A DNA stretch of 24,640 bases from DATIKM01 sp035477595 (GTDB lineage Bacteria > Armatimonadota > Chthonomonadetes > Chthonomonadales > CAJBBX01). The notes under the pieces were generated by a model. The model did no database searches, was not told the origin of the DNA, and saw nothing but the letters and a program-made list of their open reading frames with translations. The stretch lies in contig DATIKM010000054.1 of NCBI GenBank assembly GCA_035477595.1, positions 1 through 24,640 of the forward strand. Reading direction: 5' to 3'. This document shows positions 6,623 to 12,892 of this stretch, piece by piece (positions within the stretch are counted from its first letter, which is position 1; each line of letters opens with the position of its first letter). The translations under genes were made by a program, and so were the position numbers.

Positions 6623-7026
6623 TGTTGAAGCGGCCCAAGCCGAGCGAGTACCCGGTCAAACTGCGGCTCCGGAAGGGCGACACCGTTATGGTGATGTCTG
6701 GCAAGGACCGCGGCCACACGGGGATCATTCTAGCTGCCTTCCCCTCGAAGAACAAGGTGCTGGTCGAGGGTGCGAACATCGTGACGAAGCACCAGAAAGC
6801 GCGACAGACCGGGCGACCCGGGCGCACCGCGGCGCAGCGCATCCAGGAAGGCGGCCGCATCAAGAAGCCGGCCCCGATACCCGCCTGCAAGGTTATGCTC
6901 GTGTGCCCGCTGTGCCATAAGCCCACTCGGGTTGGCTACGCCTATCGCGAGGGCGAGACCAAGCTGTCGTCCCGGAAGTACCGCATCTGCAAGCGTAAGG
7001 ACTGCGCGGGCGGGCCGATCGACTGA
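6622..7026 (+). CDS. rplX: 50S ribosomal protein L24 with C-terminal four-cysteine segment
   Basis: L24 starts 50S assembly by binding the 5' end of 23S rRNA. The KOW motif is clear near the N-terminus: KLRLRKGDTVMVMSGKDRG, then GIILAAFPSKNKVLVEGAN. At 134 residues it exceeds the usual 100-110. The family's C-terminal VCPxC-KPTRVG segment is present and extended, with cysteines at 95, 98, 123 and 128 that could hold a zinc ion (CPLC...CKRKDC). ATG 6622 overlaps the rplN stop and has GAGG at 6611-6614; a GTG three bases earlier is possible. Confidence 0.95.
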   Translation: MLKRPKPSEYPVKLRLRKGDTVMVMSGKDRGHTGIILAAFPSKNKVLVEGANIVTKHQKARQTGRPGRTAAQRIQEGGRIKKPAPIPACKVMLVCPLCHKPTRVGYAYREGETKLSSRKYRICKRKDCAGGPID

Positions 7027-7032
7027 GGCCGC

Positions 7033-7056
7033 CGCCGTCGACACCGCGCGACGGCG
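7033..7056 (+). promoter_or_regulatory. Stem-loop between rplX and rplE
   Basis: CGCCGTCG (7033-7040) pairs perfectly with CGACGGCG (7049-7056) across an 8-base loop. The right arm could also pair elsewhere, because GACGGCGG recurs at 7071-7078. No T-tract follows. rplE starts 58 bases downstream with its own GAGGAG. Function unknown; probably mRNA processing or stability. Confidence 0.35.
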
Positions 7057-7114
7057 TTCGGCAGACCATCGACGGCGGGCCGCATGGCCCACCAGCCCGT
7101 GAGGAGCCCATCGA

Positions 7115-7666
7115 ATGGCCCGACTCAAAGAGACATATCGCAACCAGGTGGTTCCCGCCCTGCGCAAGGAGTTTGCGTACGCGAACATCATGCAGGTGCC
7201 CAGGCTCGAGAAGATCGTGATCAACATGGGGGTGGGTCAGGCAGGGCAGACCGGCGGCGACTCCAAGCTGCTGGACAATGCCATGCGGGACATGGCGACG
7301 ATCGCGGGACAGAAGCCCGCGGTGTCGAGAGCGCGGAAGTCGATCTCGAACTTCAAGATCCGCGCGGGCGCACGCGTCGGGTGCCATGTGACACTGCGCG
7401 GCGCCCGTATGTACGAGTTTCTGGATCGCCTCGTCTCGACGGCGTTGCCGCGCGTTCGCGACTTTCAGGGGATCAACCCGAACTCGTTCGACGGCCGCGG
7501 CAACTTCGCCATGGGCGTAAAGGAACAGCTGATCTTTCCGGAGATCGACTACGACAAGATCGACAGGGTGCGCGGCATGGACATCATCATCTGCACCTCG
7601 GCCCGCACGGACGAGGAGGGCCGCGCACTCCTGAAGCACCTCGGGATGCCGTTCCGGGCGAAGTAA
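7115..7666 (+). CDS. rplE: 50S ribosomal protein L5
   Basis: L5 binds 5S rRNA and contacts the P-site tRNA. The 183-residue product has family length. Recognised segments are PRLEKIVINMGVGQA near the N-terminus, the TIAGQKPAVSRARKSISNFK block, GCHVTLRGARMYEFLDRL, the NFAMGVKEQLIFPEIDYDKI loop and the C-terminal GMDIIICTSARTDEEGRALL. GAGGAG at 7101-7106 with 8 bases of spacing sets the ATG at 7115. Unusually, the next gene is an EF-G-like GTPase rather than rpsN. Confidence 0.97.
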   Translation: MARLKETYRNQVVPALRKEFAYANIMQVPRLEKIVINMGVGQAGQTGGDSKLLDNAMRDMATIAGQKPAVSRARKSISNFKIRAGARVGCHVTLRGARMYEFLDRLVSTALPRVRDFQGINPNSFDGRGNFAMGVKEQLIFPEIDYDKIDRVRGMDIIICTSARTDEEGRALLKHLGMPFRAK

Positions 7667-7727
7667 CGACCACGGGGCCTTGCGATGCGACCCAACCGGG
7701 TGTGCCGCGCGAGGCGGGAAGCGCGCG

Positions 7728-9812
7728 ATGAGGAAATACGCAATCGACGCCATCCGCAACGTCGGGTTGTTGGGCCACCAGGGCTCAGGCAAGACCTCGC
7801 TTGCCGAGGCAATGCTGCTGTGCTCGGGCGCGATCGATCGCATGGGCCGCACCGATGACGGCACCACCACCACGGACTTCGACCCGGAAGAGGTGAAGCG
7901 AAACATCAGCATCAACCTCGCGCTGGCGCCGTGCGAGTGGAAGGACGCCAAGGTCAACGTCGTCGACGTGCCGGGCTACCTCGACTTCCAGGGCGAGGCG
8001 CGCAGCGCAATGCGCGTTATCGACGCGGCGGTGCTGGTCACTCCCGCGCAGGGCGAGCCCGAAGTGGGGTTCGACATCGCGTGGGAGTTGGCGACGAGCG
8101 CCTCCAAGCCGCGCGCGGTCTTCGTCAGCCGGATGGACCGGGAGAACGCCGACTACCAACAGGTCGTCGACGCGCTCCGCCGGACGTATGGCTCGCAGAT
8201 CGCACCGGTTCAGGTGCCGATCGGCTCGGGCGACCACTTCGCCGGAGTGGTAGATCTCGTTCGGATGAGGGCGTACGAGGGGGTGGGCGCCGAGTTTCAC
8301 GAGGTGCCTGTGCCTAGCGCGCTCGAGGACGTGGTGGCCGCGCACCGTGAGAGGCTCGTTGAGTCGGCCGCCGAGGGAGACGACGCGCTGCTCGAGGAGT
8401 TCCTCGACACCGGAAGCCTGACCGACGAACAGGTGGTGCAAGGCCTGCGCGCGGGCGTTCGCGCCGGCAAGCTGGTCCCGGTGCTCTGCGGGGCTTCGAC
8501 GAGGAACTACGGCGCGGCTTCCCTGCTGAACCTCATCGTGGAGGCGTTTCCGAGCCCGGTGGACGCGGGAGAGGTTGAGGGCGAGTCGAACGGCGTGAAG
8601 GCTGTGCGCACCCCTTCGGCCAGCGAGCAGATGTCGGCGCTCGTTTTCAAGACGCTGGCGGACCCGTTTGTGGGACAGCTCACCTACTTCCGCGTCTTCT
8701 CGGGCTCGGTTCGCTCCGACACCCACGTGCTGAATGCGAACTCCGGCAAGGACGAGCGCTTTGGCCAGATCTACGTGATCCGGGGGAAGACGCAGGAGGC
8801 GGTGGCGGAGATCGGCACGGGTGACATCGGGGGCGTGGCCAAGCTCTCGAGCACTCGAACGGGCGACACGCTGTGCGGAGCGTCCAAGCCGTTCCGCCTG
8901 CCGGCAATCGAGTTCCCCAAGCCGATCTACGAGGTCGCCATCGTCCCGCGGACGAAGGTGGACGAGGACAAGCTCGGTCCTGCACTTCAGCGTGTGACCG
9001 CAGAGGACCCCGCGTTCCACTTCCGGCGCGACCCGGTTACCGGGCAGACGCTGATCAGCGGCATGGGCGAGACGCATGTGAGCACCACCGTGGAGAAGCT
9101 GCGGAAGTTTGGCGCCACCGTCGAGACCGTCGCAGTCAAGGTGCCCTACCGGGAGACGATCCAGTCCACCGCGGAGGGCCAGGGCAGGCACAAGAAGCAG
9201 ACGGGCGGGCGAGGCCAGTACGGTGACTGTCATGTCCGCCTCGAGCCGCTCCCGCGCGGCGCCGGGTTCGAGTTCGTGGACGCGATCGTGGGCGGGTCGA
9301 TCCCGCGGCAGTACATACCTGCCGTCGAGAAGGGCATCGTCGAGGCTATGGCGGGCGGCATCCTCTCCGGCAACCCGGTCGTCGACCTGCGGTGCACGTG
9401 CTACGATGGCTCCTACCACGACGTTGATTCCTCCGAGGCTGCGTTCCGGATGGCGGGCATTCAGGCGTTCAACAACGTGGCGCCCAAGGCGAACCCGGTG
9501 ATCTTGGAGCCAGTCGTCTCCGTGCAGACCGTGGTGCCGGAGAGCATGATGGGCGACGTGATGAGCGACTTGTCGAGTCGACGCGGCCGCATCGTCGGCA
9601 CCGAGCCGCTCGGGGGCGGCCGCACGCGGATCACGGCGACGGCGCCTCAGGCCGAGATGCTGCGTTATGCGATCGATCTGCGCTCCATCACGCGCGGCCG
9701 CGGGGTCTTCGGGACCGAGTTCTCGCACTTCGAAGAGGTGCCGGCTCACGTGGCCCAGCAGATTGTGGCGGCGTACCAGAAGAGCAAACAGGAGAAGGAA
9801 GGCGGCCACTAG
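7728..9812 (+). CDS. EF-G-like translational GTPase (non-canonical paralogue) inside the spc operon
   Basis: The 694-residue product has all five EF-G domains: G (1 to about 265), domain II (ALVFKTLADPFVGQLTYFRV), domain III (about 380-460), domain IV with the KKQTGGRGQYG loop and the DGSYHDVDSSEAAFRMA stretch, and domain V near MMGDVMSDLSSRRGRI. Canonical EF-G moves tRNA and mRNA on the ribosome and, with RRF, recycles it. The G motifs here differ: P-loop GHQGSGKT (16-23), switch I RNISI (58-62), switch II DVPGYLDF (80-87) with Tyr where the catalytic His belongs, and SRMD (134-137) for NKxD. That marks the FusA2/EF-G-like branch rather than housekeeping FusA. The ATG at 7728 fits the family N-terminus better than the in-frame TTG at 7680. 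It lies between rplE and rpsN, same strand, 61 bases after rplE. Confidence 0.9.
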   Translation: MRKYAIDAIRNVGLLGHQGSGKTSLAEAMLLCSGAIDRMGRTDDGTTTTDFDPEEVKRNISINLALAPCEWKDAKVNVVDVPGYLDFQGEARSAMRVIDAAVLVTPAQGEPEVGFDIAWELATSASKPRAVFVSRMDRENADYQQVVDALRRTYGSQIAPVQVPIGSGDHFAGVVDLVRMRAYEGVGAEFHEVPVPSALEDVVAAHRERLVESAAEGDDALLEEFLDTGSLTDEQVVQGLRAGVRAGKLVPVLCGASTRNYGAASLLNLIVEAFPSPVDAGEVEGESNGVKAVRTPSASEQMSALVFKTLADPFVGQLTYFRVFSGSVRSDTHVLNANSGKDERFGQIYVIRGKTQEAVAEIGTGDIGGVAKLSSTRTGDTLCGASKPFRLPAIEFPKPIYEVAIVPRTKVDEDKLGPALQRVTAEDPAFHFRRDPVTGQTLISGMGETHVSTTVEKLRKFGATVETVAVKVPYRETIQSTAEGQGRHKKQTGGRGQYGDCHVRLEPLPRGAGFEFVDAIVGGSIPRQYIPAVEKGIVEAMAGGILSGNPVVDLRCTCYDGSYHDVDSSEAAFRMAGIQAFNNVAPKANPVILEPVVSVQTVVPESMMGDVMSDLSSRRGRIVGTEPLGGGRTRITATAPQAEMLRYAIDLRSITRGRGVFGTEFSHFEEVPAHVAQQIVAAYQKSKQEKEGGH

Positions 9813-9830
9813 CCGCCAGCACTTCATCAA

Positions 9831-9859
9831 GCGGCGCCCTGGCGTGAGCCAAGCGCCGC
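9831..9859 (+). promoter_or_regulatory. Stem-loop with GNRA-type tetraloop between the EF-G-like gene and rpsN
   Basis: GCGGCGC (9831-9837) pairs with GCGCCGC (9853-9859). After a small internal loop, TGGC (9840-9843) pairs with GCCA (9848-9851), closed by GTGA, a GNRA tetraloop. No T-run follows. It could mark the 3' end of the message segment carrying the inserted gene, or be a processing site. Confidence 0.42.
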
Positions 9860-9878
9860 ACACGCTCCATCGTTACCA

Positions 9879-9897
9879 GCCGCGCGGACACCGCGGC
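9879..9897 (+). promoter_or_regulatory. Stem-loop just upstream of rpsN
   Basis: GCCGCG (9879-9884) pairs with CGCGGC (9892-9897) over a 7-base loop. The rpsN ribosome binding site (GGGAGGA, about 9904-9910) follows within ten bases. No T-tract. Possible translational modulation of rpsN; weak evidence alone. Confidence 0.33.
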
Positions 9898-9916
9898 TCC
9901 GACGGGAGGAACCATC

Positions 9917-10102
9917 GTGGCAAAGACCTGCCTCATCGTGAAGGCCAGGCGCCGGCCGAAGTTCGCGGTTCGGGCCTACACGCGCTGCAACGTCTGCGGC
10001 CGCGCTCGCGGCGTCTTCCGCAAGTACATGCTGTGTCGCATCTGCTTCCGCGAGATGGCGCACCGGGGTCTCCTGCCCGGCATCACGAAGTCGAGCTGGT
10101 AG
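9917..10102 (+). CDS. rpsN: 30S ribosomal protein S14, zinc-binding short type
   Basis: S14 is a late-assembly 30S head protein. This is the short zinc form (61 residues) rather than the roughly 100-residue zinc-free form. Cysteines 24, 27, 40 and 43 make two CxxC pairs (CNVC and CRIC), and the C-terminal REMAHRGLLPGITKSSW is the family's conserved end. The start is GTG at 9917, preceded by GGGAGGA. It has kept its place upstream of rpsH, but a GTPase gene now separates it from rplE. Confidence 0.97.
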   Translation: MAKTCLIVKARRRPKFAVRAYTRCNVCGRARGVFRKYMLCRICFREMAHRGLLPGITKSSW

Positions 10103-10112
10103 GAGATAACCG

Positions 10113-10514
10113 ATGGCCTACACGACCGACCCGATCGCGGACCTTCTGACACGCATCCGCAACGCCAACCACGCGGGGCACGAGCACTTCACCATCTCCG
10201 GCAGCCGCACGAAGCTAGAGGTGGTGAGGATCCTGCAGCGCGAGGGGTTTGTTAAGGGCTTCGAGATAATCAAGGACCCGAAGCAAGACCGGATTAAGGT
10301 GTTTCTGAAGTACGGCGCCAAGCGGGAGCGCGTCATCACCAATCTGAAGCGCGTGAGCAAACCCGGCCTCCGCATCTACGCGGGGAAGGACAAATTGCCC
10401 CGCGTGATGCGCGGCCTGGGCATCGCCGTGCTTACCACGTCGCAGGGCGTCATGACGGACGCCGAGGCGCGCAGACGCGGCATCGGCGGCGAAGTGCTGT
10501 GCTACGTCTGGTAG
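10113..10514 (+). CDS. rpsH: 30S ribosomal protein S8
   Basis: S8 binds the central domain of 16S rRNA, and in E. coli represses translation of the spc operon. The 133-residue product opens TDPIADLLTRIRNAN, contains the VVRILQREGFVKGFEI helix-strand unit, and ends with the signature LPRVMRGLGIAVLTTSQGVM followed by ARRRGIGGEVLCYVW. AGGAG at 10101-10105 overlaps the rpsN stop and sets the ATG at 10113. Confidence 0.97.
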   Translation: MAYTTDPIADLLTRIRNANHAGHEHFTISGSRTKLEVVRILQREGFVKGFEIIKDPKQDRIKVFLKYGAKRERVITNLKRVSKPGLRIYAGKDKLPRVMRGLGIAVLTTSQGVMTDAEARRRGIGGEVLCYVW

Positions 10515-10571
10515 CGCGATTCGATCGGTGAACCGTCGCGCCAGGGCGCGCACGGCATGGAGGCTGTCGCC

Positions 10572-11138
10572 ATGTCTCGCATCGGCAAACATCCCATTCC
10601 GGTCCCGGCCGGAGTGGACATCGAGGTGGGTGACGGATCGATCACTGTGAAGGGCCCCAAGGGCGCCCTGACACAGTCGGTCAGTCGCGCCATGGGCTTC
10701 ACACTGGAGGGCGGAGCGCTCGTCGTGTCGCGGCCGTCGGAGAGCAAGGAGCACCGCTCGCTGCACGGACTGACCCGGACGCTGGTCGCCAACATGGTGG
10801 AGGGCGTCACCAACGGCTACCGCCGGGTTCTCGAGGTGCACGGTGTCGGTTACCGCACGGCGCTGTCCGGTCAGAACCTGACGCTGTCGGTGGGCTACTC
10901 ACACGGCATCGAGGTCCCGCCGCACGAGGGCATCACGTTCGAGGTCGGCGTCGACAGCCAGACCCGCGTTCCGTTCGTGGTGATCAGCGGCATCGACAAG
11001 CAGCTTGTGGGCCAGACGGCCGCTCAGGTACGGCGCCTGCGGAAGCCCGAGCCCTACAAGGGCAAGGGCATTCGCTACCGGGGTGAGCACATCCGCCGCA
11101 AGGCCGGCAAGCAGGCCAGGGCTGGCGGCAAGAAGTAG
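10572..11138 (+). CDS. rplF: 50S ribosomal protein L6
   Basis: L6 sits beside the GTPase-associated centre of the 50S subunit. The ATG at 10572 gives 188 residues beginning MSRIGKHPIPVPAGVD, the standard family start. GGAGG at 10559-10563, eight bases upstream, supports it over an in-frame ATG at 10557. Two tandem L6 folds are present, with VHGVGYRTALSGQNLTLSVG linking them, and the C-terminal signature KPEPYKGKGIRYRGEHIRRK. The end is a basic, Lys/Gly-rich tail. Confidence 0.97.
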   Translation: MSRIGKHPIPVPAGVDIEVGDGSITVKGPKGALTQSVSRAMGFTLEGGALVVSRPSESKEHRSLHGLTRTLVANMVEGVTNGYRRVLEVHGVGYRTALSGQNLTLSVGYSHGIEVPPHEGITFEVGVDSQTRVPFVVISGIDKQLVGQTAAQVRRLRKPEPYKGKGIRYRGEHIRRKAGKQARAGGKK

Positions 11139-11168
11139 CCCGTGCGGTGCCTCTCGCGGCGGTCGGCG

Positions 11169-11197
11169 TTGCGGGAGGGGGTCCGCGAGGGTATACT
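11169..11197 (+). promoter_or_regulatory. Possible sigma-70-type promoter upstream of rplR
   Basis: TTGCGG (11169-11174) and TATACT (11192-11197) are separated by 17 bases. The -10 matches TATAAT at five of six positions, the -35 only at three. AT-rich patches are rare in this DNA, which makes the TATACTGCATATT stretch conspicuous. It lies in the 125-base gap between rplF and rplR, so it would be an internal promoter of the spc operon. Evidence is motif match and spacing only. Confidence 0.35.
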
Positions 11198-11206
11198 GCA
11201 TATTCG

Positions 11207-11226
11207 CGCCTCCGGAAGCGGAGGTG
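11207..11226 (+). promoter_or_regulatory. Tetraloop hairpin in the presumed rplR leader
   Basis: CCTCCG (11209-11214) pairs with CGGAGG (11219-11224) around the loop GAAG, and two more pairs (one G-U) extend it to 11207-11226. It starts about ten bases after the candidate -10, so it would sit at the very 5' end of a transcript begun there. A 5' hairpin can stabilise mRNA. The right arm contains GGAGG, an anti-SD-like sequence, but no start codon is near it. Confidence 0.4.
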
Positions 11227-11263
11227 GGCGGGTGGGTCGGCAGTCCACCGGAGTGAGAGAACC

Positions 11264-11623
11264 ATGGACGATAAGGCTCGGTTGCGGATCAAGCGTCATC
11301 GGCGTGTGCGCGCCAAGGTGCGCGGCACCGCCGAGCGTCCGCGCCTTTGCGTCTTCCGCAGCCTGAAGAACATGCACGCGCAGCTTGTCGACGACGATGC
11401 GGGTCGCACGCTGGCCGCTGCGTCGACGGTGGAGAAGGCGTTCCGAGAGGCCGGCAAGTCGGGCGGCAACAAGAGCGCAGCGAAGGCCGTAGGGGCGATG
11501 GTCGCGGAGCGCGCGCAGGCCGCCGGCATACACACCGTGGTGTTCGACCGCGGCGGCTTTCAGTACCACGGCCGTGTCAGGGAACTGGCGGACGCCGCCC
11601 GGGAGGGCGGGCTAAGGTTCTAG
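11264..11623 (+). CDS. rplR: 50S ribosomal protein L18
   Basis: L18 binds 5S rRNA with L5. The ATG at 11264 yields 119 residues, the typical length: a basic N-terminus (ARLRIKRHRRVRAKVRGTAE), then RPRLCVFRSLKNMHAQLVDD, GGNKSAAKAVGAMVAERA and the C-terminal TVVFDRGGFQYHGRVRELAD. The reading frame is open upstream to 11147, but that region carries the promoter-like and hairpin elements and has no family similarity. A GGAG at 11250-11253 lies ten bases upstream of the start. Confidence 0.96.
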   Translation: MDDKARLRIKRHRRVRAKVRGTAERPRLCVFRSLKNMHAQLVDDDAGRTLAAASTVEKAFREAGKSGGNKSAAKAVGAMVAERAQAAGIHTVVFDRGGFQYHGRVRELADAAREGGLRF

Positions 11624-11628
11624 GCGCG

Positions 11629-11657
11629 GCCGCCAGGTCTGCACCTGTGCCGGCGGC
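11629..11657 (+). promoter_or_regulatory. Stem-loop between rplR and rpsE
   Basis: GCCGCC (11629-11634) and AGGT (11635-11638) pair with ACCT (11643-11646) and GGCGGC (11652-11657), with a CTGC loop and a 5-base bulge on the right. A second small hairpin, CTCGCT/AGCGAG with a TTG loop, lies downstream near 11667-11681. Neither is followed by a T-run. rpsE starts within 20 bases of the second. Confidence 0.35.
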
Positions 11658-11697
11658 GTGCGGCTCGCTTTGAGCGAGGCGCCCGAAGGAGTGACGG

Positions 11698-12252
11698 ATG
11701 CCGAAGATCAACGCGGACACGCTGAATCTTGAGGAGCGGGTCGTCCGCACGAACAAGGTTCAGAAGACCCACAAGGGCGGCCGCACCATGAGCTGGAACG
11801 TGCTGGTCGTCGTGGGCGACCGGAACGGCTACGTGGGCGCCGGCCTCGGCAAGGCGCGGGCCATCCCGGAGGCGATCCGCAAAGGCGTGGAGGATGCCAA
11901 GAAGAACCTGATCGAGGTCCCGATGGTCGGCTCGACCATCACTCATGAAATACTGGCCCACCACGGCGCGGCTGAGGTGCTCCTGCGCCCGGCGGCTCCT
12001 GGCACCGGGATCGTGGCGGGTAGCTCGGTGCGCACCGTACTGGAGCTGGCTGGCATCAGCGACGTCCTCGGCAAGTCGCTGGGCTCCTCGAATGCGATCA
12101 ACATCGCTTGGGCCACCATCGCTGCGCTGAAGTCGATGAAGCGAGCCGAGGACGTTGCCGCGATGCGCGGCAAGTCGGTCGACCAGTTGGTGCCTTGGCT
12201 CAGACGCGTGCGCGAGGGACAGGCTGCGGCGGGAACGACCCGAAATGGCTGA
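11698..12252 (+). CDS. rpsE: 30S ribosomal protein S5
   Basis: S5 acts in decoding accuracy and the mRNA entry channel. The 184-residue product has the dsRBD-like N-terminal domain (ERVVRTNKVQKTHKGGRTMS, VVVGDRNGYVGAGLGKA, AIRKGVEDAKKNL) and the C-terminal domain (LRPAAPGTGIVAGSSVRTVL, GISDVLGKSLGSSNAINIAW). The strand after GGR reads MSWNVLVVVGD where most have FSFSALVVVGD, a mild variation. AAGGAG at 11686-11691 sets the start. The stop overlaps the rpmD start by eight bases. Confidence 0.97.
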   Translation: MPKINADTLNLEERVVRTNKVQKTHKGGRTMSWNVLVVVGDRNGYVGAGLGKARAIPEAIRKGVEDAKKNLIEVPMVGSTITHEILAHHGAAEVLLRPAAPGTGIVAGSSVRTVLELAGISDVLGKSLGSSNAINIAWATIAALKSMKRAEDVAAMRGKSVDQLVPWLRRVREGQAAAGTTRNG

Positions 12253-12448
12253 CCTGAAGATCACGCTGACGCGCAGTCCGATCGGCTTGAGCGAGACGCA
12301 GAAGCGCACCGCTCGGGCGCTGGGGTTGACGCGGATGCACAAGTCCGTGGTTCGCCCGGACAATGACCAGATCCGCGGCATGGTGCACGCGATAAGGCAC
12401 CTGGTGACAGTTGCTCCGGCCGAAGAAGCGGCCGGCGAGACGAGGTAG
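12245..12448 (+). CDS. rpmD: 50S ribosomal protein L30
   Basis: L30 is a small ferredoxin-like-fold 50S protein that some lineages lack. The 67-residue product has the family pattern: KITLTRSPIGLSETQKRTAR, ALGLTRMHKSVVRPDNDQIR and a C-terminal HAIRHLVTV strand. A short acidic tail (APAEEAAGETR) follows. The ATG at 12245 lies inside the end of rpsE in another frame, so translation is probably coupled. Confidence 0.95.
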   Translation: MADLKITLTRSPIGLSETQKRTARALGLTRMHKSVVRPDNDQIRGMVHAIRHLVTVAPAEEAAGETR

Positions 12449-12454
12449 ACACCG

Positions 12455-12892
12455 ATGCGACTACACGATCTGGCGCCCGCGCCGGGTTCCCGTAAGCGCC
12501 GTAAGACGGTGGGCCGCGGCCCCGGGTCCGGTCACGGGAAGACGAGCACCCGCGGCCACAAGGGCAACAAGGCGCGCGGTCAGGTGAACCCAAACTTCGA
12601 GGGTGGCCAGACGCCGCTCCATCGCCGCCTGCCACAGCTCCGCGGGTTCAAGCCAGTGAACCGTGTCCAGTACGCGGTGGTCAACGTTGGCGCCCTCGAT
12701 GGCCTGGACAGCGGCGCCGAGGTGACGCCGAAGGCGATGGCGGAACTCGGGCTGCTGCGGGATGAGAACGAACGCGTGAAGGTCCTTGGCGATGGGGAGC
12801 TGACGAAGAAGCTCACGGTGCGGGCGCACAAGTTCAGCGCCAGCGCGGTCGCGAAGATTGAAGGGTCGGGCGGGACGGCCGAGGTACTGTAG
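12455..12892 (+). CDS. rplO: 50S ribosomal protein L15
   Basis: L15 is a late-assembly 50S protein with a long basic N-terminal extension that threads into rRNA. The 145-residue product shows MRLHDLAPAPGSRKRRKTVG, GRGPGSGHGKTSTRGHKGNK and FEGGQTPLHRRLPQLRGF, then the globular part with LTVRAHKFSASAVAKIEGSG. GAGGT at 12442-12446 is a modest ribosome binding site. Its TAG stop abuts the secY ATG. Confidence 0.97.
   Translation: MRLHDLAPAPGSRKRRKTVGRGPGSGHGKTSTRGHKGNKARGQVNPNFEGGQTPLHRRLPQLRGFKPVNRVQYAVVNVGALDGLDSGAEVTPKAMAELGLLRDENERVKVLGDGELTKKLTVRAHKFSASAVAKIEGSGGTAEVL

Noticed and set aside
7785..9863. Long open frame of 692 codons on the minus strand
   Set aside because: It is the complement of the EF-G-like gene, whose product has clear family motifs over its full length. 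The reverse product is His/Arg/Leu-rich without any recognisable domain. Long antisense frames are expected in GC-rich DNA.
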